From NCBI RefSeq assembly GCF_031082295.1, contig NZ_JAVHLD010000010.1, forward strand, positions 1 to 64,000: a DNA stretch of 64,000 bases. Reading direction: 5' to 3'. The stretch comes from Humidesulfovibrio sp. (GTDB taxonomy: Bacteria > Desulfobacterota > Desulfovibrionia > Desulfovibrionales > Desulfovibrionaceae). Shown in pieces: positions 39,018 to 47,631 of the stretch. The notes under the pieces were generated by a model that searched no databases, was not told where the DNA came from, and worked only from the letters and a program-made list of their open reading frames with translations. Position 1 is the first letter of the stretch, and each line of letters opens with the position of its first letter. A program made the position numbers and the translations under genes.

Positions 39018-40004
39018 TTACCCGTTCCGAGAATCCAGGTAGGGGTCGTCCTTGTCGAGATACCCGGTCACATAGTCCCGGACGCCGTCTTCCAGGCTGG
39101 TGAGCGGGGCCGTGTATCCGGCGGCGCGCAGCTTGTCCATGTCGGCCTGGGTCCGGTACTGGTACTTGTCGCGAATGGCCTCCGGCATCTCGATGTAGCC
39201 GATGTCCGGCGTCTTTCCCATGGCCGAAAACACGGCACGCGCCAGATCGTTCCAGGTACGAGCAATTCCAGTGCCAACATTGAACACCCCGTTCACCTGG
39301 GGGTTCTCCAGCAGCCACCAGAGGATGTCGACGCAATCCTTGATGTAGACGAAATCGCGCATCTGCCCGCCGTGCGGATACTCGGGCCGGTAGGACTTGA
39401 ACAGGCGCATGGCGCCGGTCTGGCCGATCTGCTTGTGGGCCTTGCAGATGACGCTCATCATGTCGCCCTTGTGATACTCGTTCGGCCCGAACACGTTGAA
39501 GAACTTGAGGCAGACGATGCGGTCGAATATTCCTGCCCGATTGGCCCAGAGGTCGAAGAGGTGCTTGGAATAGCCGTACATGTTGAGCGGCTTCAGGTTC
39601 TCCAGCCCAGCCATGTCGTCGGAGAAGCCCCGCTCGCCGTTGCCGTAGGTGGCCGCGCTGGAGGCGTTCAGGAACCGCACGGAGTTCTTGACCGCAAACC
39701 GGCAGAGCACCTGGGTGTAGCGCAGGTTGTTCTCCATGAGATAGTCGGCGTCGAGTTCCGTGGTGCTGGAGCAGGCGCCCATGTGGACGATGCCCTGGGT
39801 GCCAAAGGGATCATCGCCCTCGGCCATGAACTTCAGGAACTGGTCCTTGTGCAGGTAGTCAGAATATTTGAGGTTCACCAAATTCTTCCACTTGTCGCTG
39901 GAGGCCAGATTGTCAACCACCAGGATGTCGTCGATGCCCATCTGGTTCAGCTTCCAGACCATGGCGCTTCCGATGAAGCCAGCGCCTCCGGTGACTATGT
40001 ACAT
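39018..40004 (-). CDS. hldD: ADP-L-glycero-D-manno-heptose 6-epimerase
   Basis: 328 residues, extended SDR. TGGAGFIGS binds NADP; catalytic Tyr and Lys are in YGYSKH; FFNVFGPNEYHKGDMMS is diagnostic of HldD/RfaD. It makes the inner-core heptose precursor of LPS, in keeping with lptD next to it. ATG 40004 follows AGGGAG. A promoter is seen at 40079-40107. Confidence 0.95.
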   Translation of the reverse strand: MYIVTGGAGFIGSAMVWKLNQMGIDDILVVDNLASSDKWKNLVNLKYSDYLHKDQFLKFMAEGDDPFGTQGIVHMGACSSTTELDADYLMENNLRYTQVLCRFAVKNSVRFLNASSAATYGNGERGFSDDMAGLENLKPLNMYGYSKHLFDLWANRAGIFDRIVCLKFFNVFGPNEYHKGDMMSVICKAHKQIGQTGAMRLFKSYRPEYPHGGQMRDFVYIKDCVDILWWLLENPQVNGVFNVGTGIARTWNDLARAVFSAMGKTPDIGYIEMPEAIRDKYQYRTQADMDKLRAAGYTAPLTSLEDGVRDYVTGYLDKDDPYLDSRNG

Positions 40005-40078
40005 GCAACGTCTCCCTTTATCTGTTTGTGGTCATCTAGCCTGCGGGACCAGGCACGCACCGTTTGCCCGAACCTTAA

Positions 40079-40107
40079 ATTCTATCTCCTGCCGCCACGG
40101 TTGGCAA
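40079..40107 (-). promoter_or_regulatory. promoter of the hldD-lptD-mutL unit
   Basis: On the minus strand TTGCCA (40102-40107) and TAGAAT (40079-40084) are exactly 17 bases apart, each matching the consensus at five of six positions. Leader of about 68 bases. Confidence 0.6.
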
Positions 40108-40155
40108 CTGGCCGAAGCCTCCCCCCCCTCAGGCCTTAAAACGCCTAGCTTTATA

Positions 40156-40184
40156 TTGCCATTGCCAAGAACATTTCCTATAGT
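40156..40184 (+). promoter_or_regulatory. promoter of the vWA-OmpA gene
   Basis: TTGCCA (40156-40161) and TATAGT (40179-40184) are exactly 17 bases apart, each five of six to consensus. The -35 is identical to that of the divergent hldD promoter. Start near 40191, leader about 63 bases. Confidence 0.65.
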
Positions 40185-40253
40185 ACGTTGCGGTCGCAAA
40201 CCCTCTCCCCCGCGGCCGGCTCTGGGGCACACTGAAATCCAAGGAGATTTTTC

Positions 40254-41303
40254 ATGAGCATGCGCAAACGTTTTCTTTCCATCGCCGTGCTGGCGGCGCT
40301 CTCTGTTTTGCTGCTGGCCGTGCAGGCTCCCGCTTCGACCATGAAGCCCAAGGTCGACAATTTCATCCTCTTCGTGGACCACTCCGGCTCCATGGCGATG
40401 TCCAGCGACACCTTCAAGGGCATGAAAATCGCTCTGGCCAAGGAACTGGCCACCAAGATGAACGCCGAAATCCCTGAGCTTGGCTACGTGAGCGGCGTGA
40501 ACACCTTCGCCCCCTTCGGCACCCAGCTGGCTCCCACCAAATACAGCAAGCCCGCCGTGGCCGGCGCGCTGGGCAAGATCAGCACCAACTACGAGATATA
40601 CGGCCGCAACACCCCCATGGGCATGGGCCTGAGCGATCTTGATGGCGTCCTGGCCAAGATGAGCGGCAGAACCGCGGTGATCATCTTCACCGACGGCGAC
40701 TCCAACTACGGCATCGATCCCGTTGCCGAGGCCAAGGCTCTCTACGCCAAGTACCCCGACCGCCTGTGCATCCACGTTGTCAGCTACGCCGACAACGCCC
40801 GCGGCAAGATGGTCGTTGACGAGATCCGCGCGCTGAATCGCTGCACCGTGGTCGGCGATCCCAAGGCCCTGGCCGACGCTGGCGCCCTGAAGCAGTACGT
40901 GCGCGACGTGTTCTACGATGTCGTCGAGGACGCCCCGGCCCGCTCCATGGCTCCGGCCGCCGCCTGCGAGTCCATCACCCTCGGCAACATGAACTTCGGC
41001 TTCGACAAGTACGCCATCACCCCGGACATGGAGCCCGCCCTGGAGCAGGCCCTGGCAGTGCTGAAGGAGTCCTCCTGCAAGCAGTTCGTGGTTGAAGGCC
41101 ACACCGACAGCATCGGCACCGTCGCCTACAACCAGAAGCTCTCCGAGCGTCGCGCCAACTCCGTGGTCAAGTGGCTCACGGGCAAGGGCTTCGACGGCTC
41201 CAAGCTCGCCCCCAAGGGCATGGGCAAGCTCGCCCCCAAGTTTGACAACAAGACCGCCGAAGGCCGTCACCTGAACCGCCGCGTCGAGATCCTGAGCAAG
41301 TAA
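40254..41303 (+). CDS. secreted vWA-OmpA fusion protein
   Basis: 349 residues. Signal peptide to about APA (residue 27). Residues 35-190 form a von Willebrand A domain with MIDAS DHSGSM (Asp42, Ser44, Ser46) and TDGDSN. Residues about 230-349 are an OmpA/Pal-like peptidoglycan-binding domain (CKQFVVEGHTD, then ERRANSVV and NRRVEI). It should be periplasmic, held at peptidoglycan, with a metal-dependent protein-binding face. The partner is unknown. Strong AAGGAG site and promoter suggest high expression. A secreted protein gene follows in the same direction. Confidence 0.88.
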   Translation: MSMRKRFLSIAVLAALSVLLLAVQAPASTMKPKVDNFILFVDHSGSMAMSSDTFKGMKIALAKELATKMNAEIPELGYVSGVNTFAPFGTQLAPTKYSKPAVAGALGKISTNYEIYGRNTPMGMGLSDLDGVLAKMSGRTAVIIFTDGDSNYGIDPVAEAKALYAKYPDRLCIHVVSYADNARGKMVVDEIRALNRCTVVGDPKALADAGALKQYVRDVFYDVVEDAPARSMAPAAACESITLGNMNFGFDKYAITPDMEPALEQALAVLKESSCKQFVVEGHTDSIGTVAYNQKLSERRANSVVKWLTGKGFDGSKLAPKGMGKLAPKFDNKTAEGRHLNRRVEILSK

Positions 41304-41317
41304 GCAAGTCCATTATC

Positions 41318-41358
41318 GTCCGCTGGCTGCGGGACACATGTTCCGCAGCCAGCCGGAC
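41318..41358 (+). other. long hairpin between vWA-OmpA gene and its downstream gene
   Basis: GTCCG-CTGGCTGCGG (41318-41332) pairs with CCGCAGCCAGCCGGAC (41343-41358) with a single bulged base. No T tract follows; the Shine-Dalgarno of the next gene comes directly after. It may protect the upstream mRNA or set a lower level for the second gene. Confidence 0.65.
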
Positions 41359-41374
41359 CTTCCGGAGTTCCTTG

Positions 41375-41887
41375 ATGCGCTTGAAAACCTTCCTGACCGC
41401 GCCCCTGCTCTTCCTGGCCATGGCCCCGCAGGCCCTGGCCGTGGAGCCTTTCCTCACGCTGCCCGACACGCCCTCCCAGTCGGGAAACCAGCTTGAGAGC
41501 GCCCTGCCGCTTCAAGCCACCGCGCCCGTCTACATGGACCAGCTCCTGGCCCGCGAGCATGAGCGCTTCACGCAGTTCGCCACCGAGCAGATGCACCGCA
41601 TGAACGCCAACATCATCGGCGGCAGGCACAGCATGCAGGTGCAGAAGCACGGCAAGAACCAGTACCGCGCGTCCTACAAGGCCATCGACGTGGAGGGCAT
41701 CGTCTGCCAGGTGCGCCGCAGCGAGAGCAACCCCAATTATTACGTGGGCAGCGTCATCTACAAGGAGCACATCCTTGAGAGCATCGCCCAGGCCCCGGAA
41801 GCCTGCCGCAAGGGCCAGTTCGTGCGCGTTTCCGAGAAGTCCAACCGCATCATCTACAGCTCCAAGCATGGCGGCGGCTGGCAATAG
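41375..41887 (+). CDS. secreted hypothetical protein
   Basis: 170 residues with a clear signal peptide (MRLKTFLTAPLLF..., cleavage after ALA, about residue 22). The mature region has an amphipathic helix (DQLLAREHERFTQFATEQMHR, in parts) and a beta-rich core with two cysteines (GIVCQVRR and EACRKG) that could form a disulfide. No known family recognised. ATG 41375 follows GGAG. It is downstream of the vWA-OmpA gene and may be its periplasmic partner. Confidence 0.75.
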   Translation: MRLKTFLTAPLLFLAMAPQALAVEPFLTLPDTPSQSGNQLESALPLQATAPVYMDQLLAREHERFTQFATEQMHRMNANIIGGRHSMQVQKHGKNQYRASYKAIDVEGIVCQVRRSESNPNYYVGSVIYKEHILESIAQAPEACRKGQFVRVSEKSNRIIYSSKHGGGWQ

Positions 41888-41913
41888 CCCCGTCCCGCCA
41901 AGGGCTTTTCCCC

Positions 41914-42753
41914 ATGTCGAGCGTCCCGACCCACGCTGATGTCCGGTTCTGGCGCGACCAGAGCCTTCCTGGCGTCGAGGCGCGCGCCTCCAGCTACACG
42001 AGCCAGGCCTTCCGCACCCACACCCACGAGAGTTGGTCCGTGGGCCTGGTCGAGTCTGGCAGCACGCGCTTCACCCTCTGCGGCGCGTCTTACGCCGCGA
42101 GCGCAGGGCAACTGGTGGTCATCGGCCCGGGCTTACCCCACGCCTGCAACCCGGACACGGCCTCGGGCATCTCCTACCGCATGTTCTACCTCGCGCCGGG
42201 CTGGCTCGCCGGGGCGTCCCCGGACAACGCTCCGCCGCGCTTCGCCAAGCCCGTGCTGGACGACCCAGGCCTCTTCGCCCTCTTTGGCCAGCTGTTCGCC
42301 GCGCTGTTCCAGGGCGCGGGCGCCGGGGACAGGCAGGCGCTGCTCCTGAGCGCCCTGCGCCTGCTGGTCGCGCGCCACGCCATTCGGCCAGGCCAGTCAG
42401 ACGGAAGCAGGGCCGAAAACCCTGCCGTGGCCAAGGCACGGAAGCGGCTGGCCGCAAATGTGGGGATTTTTGTGCCGCTGGGCGAACTGGCGCAGTCCGC
42501 CGGACTCTCGCCGCACCACTTCCTGCGGGTGTTCAAGGCCGCAACGGGCCTGCCGCCGCACGCCTATCAGATTCAGCAGGCCGTGGAGCACGCCAAGCGG
42601 CTGCTGGCCGGGGGCGCTCCCATCAGCCAGACCGCCCTGGACGCCGGGTTCGCCGACCAGAGCCACTTTTCGCGCATCTTCAGGGAATTCACGGGGGCCA
42701 CGCCCCGGCAGTACCTGACCGGCAGCGTGGGGCGCCAAGCCAAAAGCCTTTAA
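41914..42753 (+). CDS. AraC family transcriptional regulator
   Basis: 279 residues. The N-terminal half is an AraC-type cupin sensor (HTHESWSVGLVESG and GPGLPHACNPD segments). The C-terminal 100 residues carry two helix-turn-helix motifs with the usual signature FADQSHFSRIFREFTGATP. The inducer and target are unknown; it follows the secreted gene by 26 bases, so the target could lie nearby. The stop is four bases from the convergent lgt stop. Confidence 0.92.
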   Translation: MSSVPTHADVRFWRDQSLPGVEARASSYTSQAFRTHTHESWSVGLVESGSTRFTLCGASYAASAGQLVVIGPGLPHACNPDTASGISYRMFYLAPGWLAGASPDNAPPRFAKPVLDDPGLFALFGQLFAALFQGAGAGDRQALLLSALRLLVARHAIRPGQSDGSRAENPAVAKARKRLAANVGIFVPLGELAQSAGLSPHHFLRVFKAATGLPPHAYQIQQAVEHAKRLLAGGAPISQTALDAGFADQSHFSRIFREFTGATPRQYLTGSVGRQAKSL

Positions 42754-42757
42754 AGTT

Positions 42758-43540
42758 TCAGGCCGCGGCGGCCCCCTTGCGCAGCATCAGGAAAAGCCCA
42801 AGGGCTATCATGGGCAGGCACAGCACCTGGCCCATGCTCATCCAGCCCATGGCCACAAAGCCCAGCTGGGCGTCCGGCTGCCGGAAGAACTCCACGGAAA
42901 AGCGGAAGGCCCCGTAGCCGATCAGAAACAGCCCGCCCACGGCGCCGGCCTTTCTCGGCCTGGTCGAGTACGCCCACAGGATGACGAACAGGGCCAGGCC
43001 CTCCAGCGCGGCCTCGTAGAGCTGCGAGGGATGGCGCGGCAGCGGCCCGCCCGTGGGGAAGACCATGGCCCAGGGCGCATCGGTGACGCGGCCCCAAAGC
43101 TCGCCGTTGATGAAGTTTCCGAGCCGACCGGCGAGCAGCCCCGGCGGCACCAGCGGCGCCACGAAGTCGCCCACCTCCAGCAGGGACTTGCCGATGCTGC
43201 GGCCATACAGCCAGGCCACCAGGATCACCCCCGCCGCCCCGCCGTGGAAGCTCATGCCACCCCGCCAGATGGAGAGGATCTGCTCGGGGTTGCTCAGGTA
43301 ATAGGACAGGTCGTAGAACAGCACGTAGCCGATGCGCCCGCCCAGCACCACGCCCGCCACGGCCCAGGTAATGAGGTCGTCCACCTGGTTGGCGGTCCAG
43401 CCGGAGCCGGGCCGGGCCGCGCGGCGGCGCGCCAGAAACCATGCGGCGGAAAAGCCCACGGCGTACATGATGCCGTACCAGCGAGCGGCCAGCGGGCCGA
43501 TCTGGAGAGCGATGGGGTTGATCACCGGATATTCGAGCAT
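42758..43540 (-). CDS. lgt: prolipoprotein diacylglyceryl transferase
   Basis: 260 residues, seven predicted membrane helices. The GGMSFHGG segment with the essential His and the signature GRLGNFINGELWG with essential Arg are present. It attaches diacylglycerol to the lipobox Cys of lipoproteins such as Pal and the BMP protein of this window. ATG 43540; the AGGAGG just upstream supports it. Confidence 0.96.
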   Translation of the reverse strand: MLEYPVINPIALQIGPLAARWYGIMYAVGFSAAWFLARRRAARPGSGWTANQVDDLITWAVAGVVLGGRIGYVLFYDLSYYLSNPEQILSIWRGGMSFHGGAAGVILVAWLYGRSIGKSLLEVGDFVAPLVPPGLLAGRLGNFINGELWGRVTDAPWAMVFPTGGPLPRHPSQLYEAALEGLALFVILWAYSTRPRKAGAVGGLFLIGYGAFRFSVEFFRQPDAQLGFVAMGWMSMGQVLCLPMIALGLFLMLRKGAAAA

Positions 43541-43760
43541 GTGCGCCTCCTCGATAACTGGGCAGGTGCGGAGCGTCCTGGCTTGCAGGCCGCGCTGGCA
43601 ACGCGTGTTTGTTTCCCGCGGAAAAATACGCTAGGGTCGCCTCCGGCCAGCCGGAACCTCTGACTTTTTCCGGCCCGCGTCAACCCCGGATGATCGGCCC
43701 AGCACATCGGCCAAGACGAAAGGCCCGGAAACATGGCCTCGGCCACGACGGAGAAGCAGC

Positions 43761-44507
43761 ATGGACGCGCACAAGGAACTGGACATACTTGAGATGCCTG
43801 TGGAGGCCCTGGCCGCCTACTGGCTCTCCATCAAAAAGCTACTGGACACGAAGAAAGACCTCTCGCTGCTGGCCATCGAGGCCGAGAACACCTCCGAGCC
43901 CTTTGTGCGCCACCTGCTCGACACCGCCCAGGCGGGCTTTTCGCCGGAACTGGCACTGACCCTGGCCAAGGCCAAGCGCGGGGTGCTCCTGACAGAATTC
44001 CGCCGCCGCATGGAGATGATGCGCCGGGCGCTCACCGGCCTGGCCGCTTCGGAAAACCCGCGCCTGACGCTGCTCGGGCTCAACGCGCTGGTCAGCACTT
44101 CGCCCTTCCACGAGCCGCGCACCTTTGAGCTGGCCACGGCGCTCATGACCACCGTGGCGCAGAAGGACGCGGACCTGCCCACCCTGCTCGGCGTGGACCA
44201 CAAGCTCAAGGACGACCGCCTGGTGGTGAAGCTGCTGTTTTACGCCATCAGCACGCGCAGAAGCGGCAAGCAGGCCCTGAACGACTTCCTGCCGCACCTG
44301 CGCGCCGGATTCTTCGCCGAGGGCCTGTCGCTCTGCGCGGACGGCTTCGAGGCAGAGTTCGTGTCGCAGCACCTGGCGAGCATCCGCGACGCCGCGCTTC
44401 TGGCCACGCGCCGCAAGATGGACATGGCCACCCAGCTGTGCCTGGCCATCAAGGCCGGGCTCTCCTACGACGACGTGTTCCGGGTGGCCCGCGCCTACAT
44501 GCTCTAG
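43761..44507 (+). CDS. hypothetical helical protein
   Basis: 248 residues, entirely helical by appearance, no signal peptide or membrane helix. A charged segment (AKAKRGVLLTEFRRRMEMMRR, in parts) and a C-terminal FRVARAYML end are notable. Alpha-solenoid or regulatory function is possible but I recognise no family. GGAG precedes ATG 43761. The lipoprotein gene follows within 40 bases, suggesting an operon. Confidence 0.75.
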   Translation: MDAHKELDILEMPVEALAAYWLSIKKLLDTKKDLSLLAIEAENTSEPFVRHLLDTAQAGFSPELALTLAKAKRGVLLTEFRRRMEMMRRALTGLAASENPRLTLLGLNALVSTSPFHEPRTFELATALMTTVAQKDADLPTLLGVDHKLKDDRLVVKLLFYAISTRRSGKQALNDFLPHLRAGFFAEGLSLCADGFEAEFVSQHLASIRDAALLATRRKMDMATQLCLAIKAGLSYDDVFRVARAYML

Positions 44508-44546
44508 CCCACCTGACGCCCCAAGCCCCTTTGACGGAGGATGACC

Positions 44547-45539
44547 GTGCGCCGACTCCCCCTGCTTTTCTGCTGCCTGCTCCAGCTCTGCGCGTGCGCC
44601 GCGCCCACGGTCCAGAAGCAGGTGCTCGCCCCCGCCCCGGCGGAGGAGGTCGCACGGCTCACGCGCCTCAAGGTGGTCGCCTTTGACAACGACGCCACGG
44701 GCCAGGTCCGCGCTGCGGTGGAAAATGCCCTGGCCTCGGTGGTGGTGGAAGGTCGGCCCTACTTCACCCTGGTCGGCGCCAACGCTCCGGCAGGCGGCCT
44801 GGGCAAGCCCATGCAGTGGCTGAGCACCAGCAAGCCCACGGCCCGGCCCATCCGCTACGGTTCGGAAGGTACGGTACAAGGCAGCGTGGCCCACAACGGC
44901 TGGACAGACAACCGCTACACCGAAAAGCGCAAGGAGTGCGTGGCCGAGGACGCCAAGGGCACCTGCGTGCTCTGGGCCAACAGGAACATCCCCTGCACCC
45001 GGCGGGTGGCCCGGTTCAGCTTCACGCCCCGCGTGGTCGACAAGGACACGGGAGCCGTGCTTCTGACCCAGGAGTTCACGGAGTCCGGGCAGAGCAGCGC
45101 CTGCCATGACCGGGGCGGGCCAGCCAGCGGCGAAAGCCTGCTCTCCTCCGCTCGCGCCAAGGCCATCGCGCGCTTCCGCGACCACGTCTCCCCGCATGTG
45201 GTGACCATGGACATCCCGCTGCTGACCGACGACGACTCCGGCATGACCTCGCAGGTCAAGGCCGAGATCGCGCGCGGGGTGGACTTCGCCAAGGCCCGGC
45301 AACCCGGCAAGGCCTGCGAGCTCTGGCGCGCTGCCGCCAGCGGATACGAAGCGGGGTACGCCCTGCCCTACCTGTCGGGCGTATGCGCGGAACTCCAGGA
45401 CGACTTCGACCAGGCCGAGGGCTTCTACGCCCTGGCCCAGAGCCGCTCGCCCAAGCCCGTGCCGGAGATCGCCGCGGCCCTTTGGCGCATCAAGACCGCC
45501 CGGGCCGACCAGGACCGGCTGGAGCAGCAGCGCAAGTAG
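44547..45539 (+). CDS. lipoprotein with C-terminal helical repeats
   Basis: 330 residues. A lipoprotein signal ends with a lipobox LCAC, giving Cys17 as the lipidated residue from the GTG start. GGAGG at 44536-44540 is immediately followed by an ATG at 44541 with zero spacing but lies six bases before GTG 44547, which is therefore preferred. The middle has six cysteines in a region like KECVAEDAKGTCVLW and NIPCTRR; the last 90 residues look like TPR/SEL1 helices. The family is unknown; a CsgG-like N-terminal region is possible. Confidence 0.75.
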   Translation: MRRLPLLFCCLLQLCACAAPTVQKQVLAPAPAEEVARLTRLKVVAFDNDATGQVRAAVENALASVVVEGRPYFTLVGANAPAGGLGKPMQWLSTSKPTARPIRYGSEGTVQGSVAHNGWTDNRYTEKRKECVAEDAKGTCVLWANRNIPCTRRVARFSFTPRVVDKDTGAVLLTQEFTESGQSSACHDRGGPASGESLLSSARAKAIARFRDHVSPHVVTMDIPLLTDDDSGMTSQVKAEIARGVDFAKARQPGKACELWRAAASGYEAGYALPYLSGVCAELQDDFDQAEGFYALAQSRSPKPVPEIAAALWRIKTARADQDRLEQQRK

Positions 45540-45542
45540 CGT

Positions 45543-46061
45543 TCACAAGCGCTTCCAGTAGAATACGCTGTCCACGGCCATGACCGGAAAGGACTCCGGC
45601 AGCGCGATCTTGTCGATGCGCTCAAAACCGTTCTTTTCGTAAAAACGGTGCGCGGCCTGAAACCGTGTGGTGGTGCCAAGAAAGATGTCGCGCAGTCCGC
45701 TCGCCGCGGCATGCTTCAGCAGCGTGTGCAGCAGCGAGAAGGCAACGCCCGCGCCGCCTAGTTCAGGAGCTGAGGAATAGCCTCGGCGCCAGTCCCGCCG
45801 AACGAACATTTTCCGTAACGCGCCCTGCCCGTTCCCGATATCCAGAAGCGCGATGCTGCCGACCACCTCCCCGCCAGCCCGAGCCACCCAGAAATCGCCA
45901 CAGCCACGGCGGTAGAAGCCCGGCGCGTCCAGCAGGTCGGGTTGGTCCGCAGCCGTTATGGGCAACGCGAATTCGTTTCGCTGGATGGTGCAGATGAGGT
46001 CGAGCATGCCCTGGCGATCGGCGTCGGCATAAGCGGAGATGGCTAAGGCGCGAGCGATCAT
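45543..46061 (-). CDS. GNAT family N-acetyltransferase
   Basis: 172 residues. The acetyl-CoA fold is seen in VVGSIALLDIG, the LRKMFVRRDWRRG segment and ALL...FYEKNGFERIDK. Substrate unknown. It lies 13 bases downstream of the ABC transporter ATPase gene on the same strand, and probably is the last gene of that unit. Confidence 0.85.
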   Translation of the reverse strand: MIARALAISAYADADRQGMLDLICTIQRNEFALPITAADQPDLLDAPGFYRRGCGDFWVARAGGEVVGSIALLDIGNGQGALRKMFVRRDWRRGYSSAPELGGAGVAFSLLHTLLKHAAASGLRDIFLGTTTRFQAAHRFYEKNGFERIDKIALPESFPVMAVDSVFYWKRL

Positions 46062-46074
46062 GCCAGTCTCGGCT

Positions 46075-47628
46075 TCAGGACAGCCCGGCCATCATGGAGC
46101 CGATGCGCTCCACCTGAGCCTTGTCCGAGGCCGGGAACAGCCCCATGACGCGCCCCCGGTACAGGACCAGGATGCGGTCGGACAAAAGCAGCGCCTCGGT
46201 CAGGTCACCGGTGACCAGCAGCACGCCCGTGCTCTGGCGGGCCTTGAGCAGGAGCTGCCACACGGCCTCGGTGGCCGCGATGTCGAGCCCCTGGGTGGGC
46301 TGTTCGGCCACCAGCAGGCGGGGATGGCGGCGCATCTCGCGGCCAAGGACGAACTTCTGCAAATTGCCGCCGGAGAGCTGCCAGGCCTGCAGATCGATGC
46401 GGCCGGGCTGCACGTTGTGCGCGAGCACAATCTCTTGCGCGGCCTTGCGCGCGCGGGCCCGGTCCAGCCATATCCCGCGCGAGAAGCCCTCCCGCGTGGT
46501 CAGGAGCAGGTTGTCCGTCAGGTCCAGCGCACGGCAGGTGGCAAGCCCGGAGCGGTCCTCCGGCACCCAGGCCAACGCGCCGTCCCAGTCGTGGTGCTCG
46601 TAAAACTTGTCCCAGTTGTGGCCCAAAAGATCGAGCTGCCCGCTCTCTGGCCGAATGAGGCCGCAGACGGTCTCCACCAGCTGCTGCTGGCCGTTTCCGC
46701 CCACGCCCAGCACGCCCAGCACCTCGCCCTGGCGCAGGTCGAAGCTCACATCGTCCAAGAGCGCGCCGCCCGCGCCCTGCATGGACAGGTTGCGCACGGA
46801 AAGCACCAGGGGACCGGGCTCCACAGGTTCGCGCTCCACGGTGAGGAGCACGTCGCGCCCGACCATGCGCCGGGCCAGGTCCGCCGGGGAGGACACCTCC
46901 GAGGCCAGGAACTCGCCCTCGATGCGCCCCTTGCGCAGCACGGCGATCTCGTCCGCCACGGAGAGCACCTCCTCCAGCTTGTGGGAGATGAACACGATGG
47001 CCTTGCCCTGGGCGCTCATGTTTCGCAGGGCCTCGAACAGCGCCTCGGTCTCCCCTGGGGTGAGCACCGCCGTGGGCTCGTCGAAAATCAGCACATGGCT
47101 CTTGCGGTGCAGCAGCTTCAGAATCTCCACGCGCTGGCGCTCGCCCATGGACAGGTCGCCCACGCGGGCCGCCGGGTCGATGGCCAGCCCGAAGCGCGCG
47201 GCCAGCTCGGCCACAGTGGCCCGCATGGCCTTGGGATCAAGGACGAAGCCTCCCTCCTGTCCCAGGAGCACGTTCTCGGCCACGCTCATGTCCTCCACGA
47301 GCATGAAATGCTGGTAGACCATGCCGATGCCCGCCGCGATGGCCTGTCGCGAGGACGAGAAGGCCATGCGCTTCCCGGCCACCTCGATGTGGCCCTCGTC
47401 GGGCATGAAGCGCCCGGCCAGCATGGCCATCAGGGTGCTCTTGCCCGCGCCGTTCTCTCCCAGCAGCGCCTTGATGCGCCCGGGCATGATGGACAGGCTG
47501 ATGCAGTCGTTGGCCACCACGTGACCGAAGCGCTTGGTCACGCCCGCCAGGCGCACCAGGGGCAGCACGTCCACAGGGCCGATGTCCGGATCATGCAGAT
47601 CAAGAGAGTTGCGCATGGCCTCGCTCAC
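46075..47628 (-). CDS. nucleoside-type ABC importer ATP-binding protein (two ABC domains)
   Basis: 517 residues with two fused ABC modules. Walker A GENGAGKST and signature LSMGERQR are in the first; the second has VGGNGQQQLVE and the signature LSGGNLQKF, with a degenerate Walker A as usual in sugar/nucleoside importers. It drives the BMP-type uptake system with the two permeases upstream. The start is GTG 47628, one base-pair turn after the permease stop at 47632; an ATG at 47616 is also possible. Confidence 0.93.
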   Translation of the reverse strand: MSEAMRNSLDLHDPDIGPVDVLPLVRLAGVTKRFGHVVANDCISLSIMPGRIKALLGENGAGKSTLMAMLAGRFMPDEGHIEVAGKRMAFSSSRQAIAAGIGMVYQHFMLVEDMSVAENVLLGQEGGFVLDPKAMRATVAELAARFGLAIDPAARVGDLSMGERQRVEILKLLHRKSHVLIFDEPTAVLTPGETEALFEALRNMSAQGKAIVFISHKLEEVLSVADEIAVLRKGRIEGEFLASEVSSPADLARRMVGRDVLLTVEREPVEPGPLVLSVRNLSMQGAGGALLDDVSFDLRQGEVLGVLGVGGNGQQQLVETVCGLIRPESGQLDLLGHNWDKFYEHHDWDGALAWVPEDRSGLATCRALDLTDNLLLTTREGFSRGIWLDRARARKAAQEIVLAHNVQPGRIDLQAWQLSGGNLQKFVLGREMRRHPRLLVAEQPTQGLDIAATEAVWQLLLKARQSTGVLLVTGDLTEALLLSDRILVLYRGRVMGLFPASDKAQVERIGSMMAGLS

Positions 47629-47631
47629 GGC

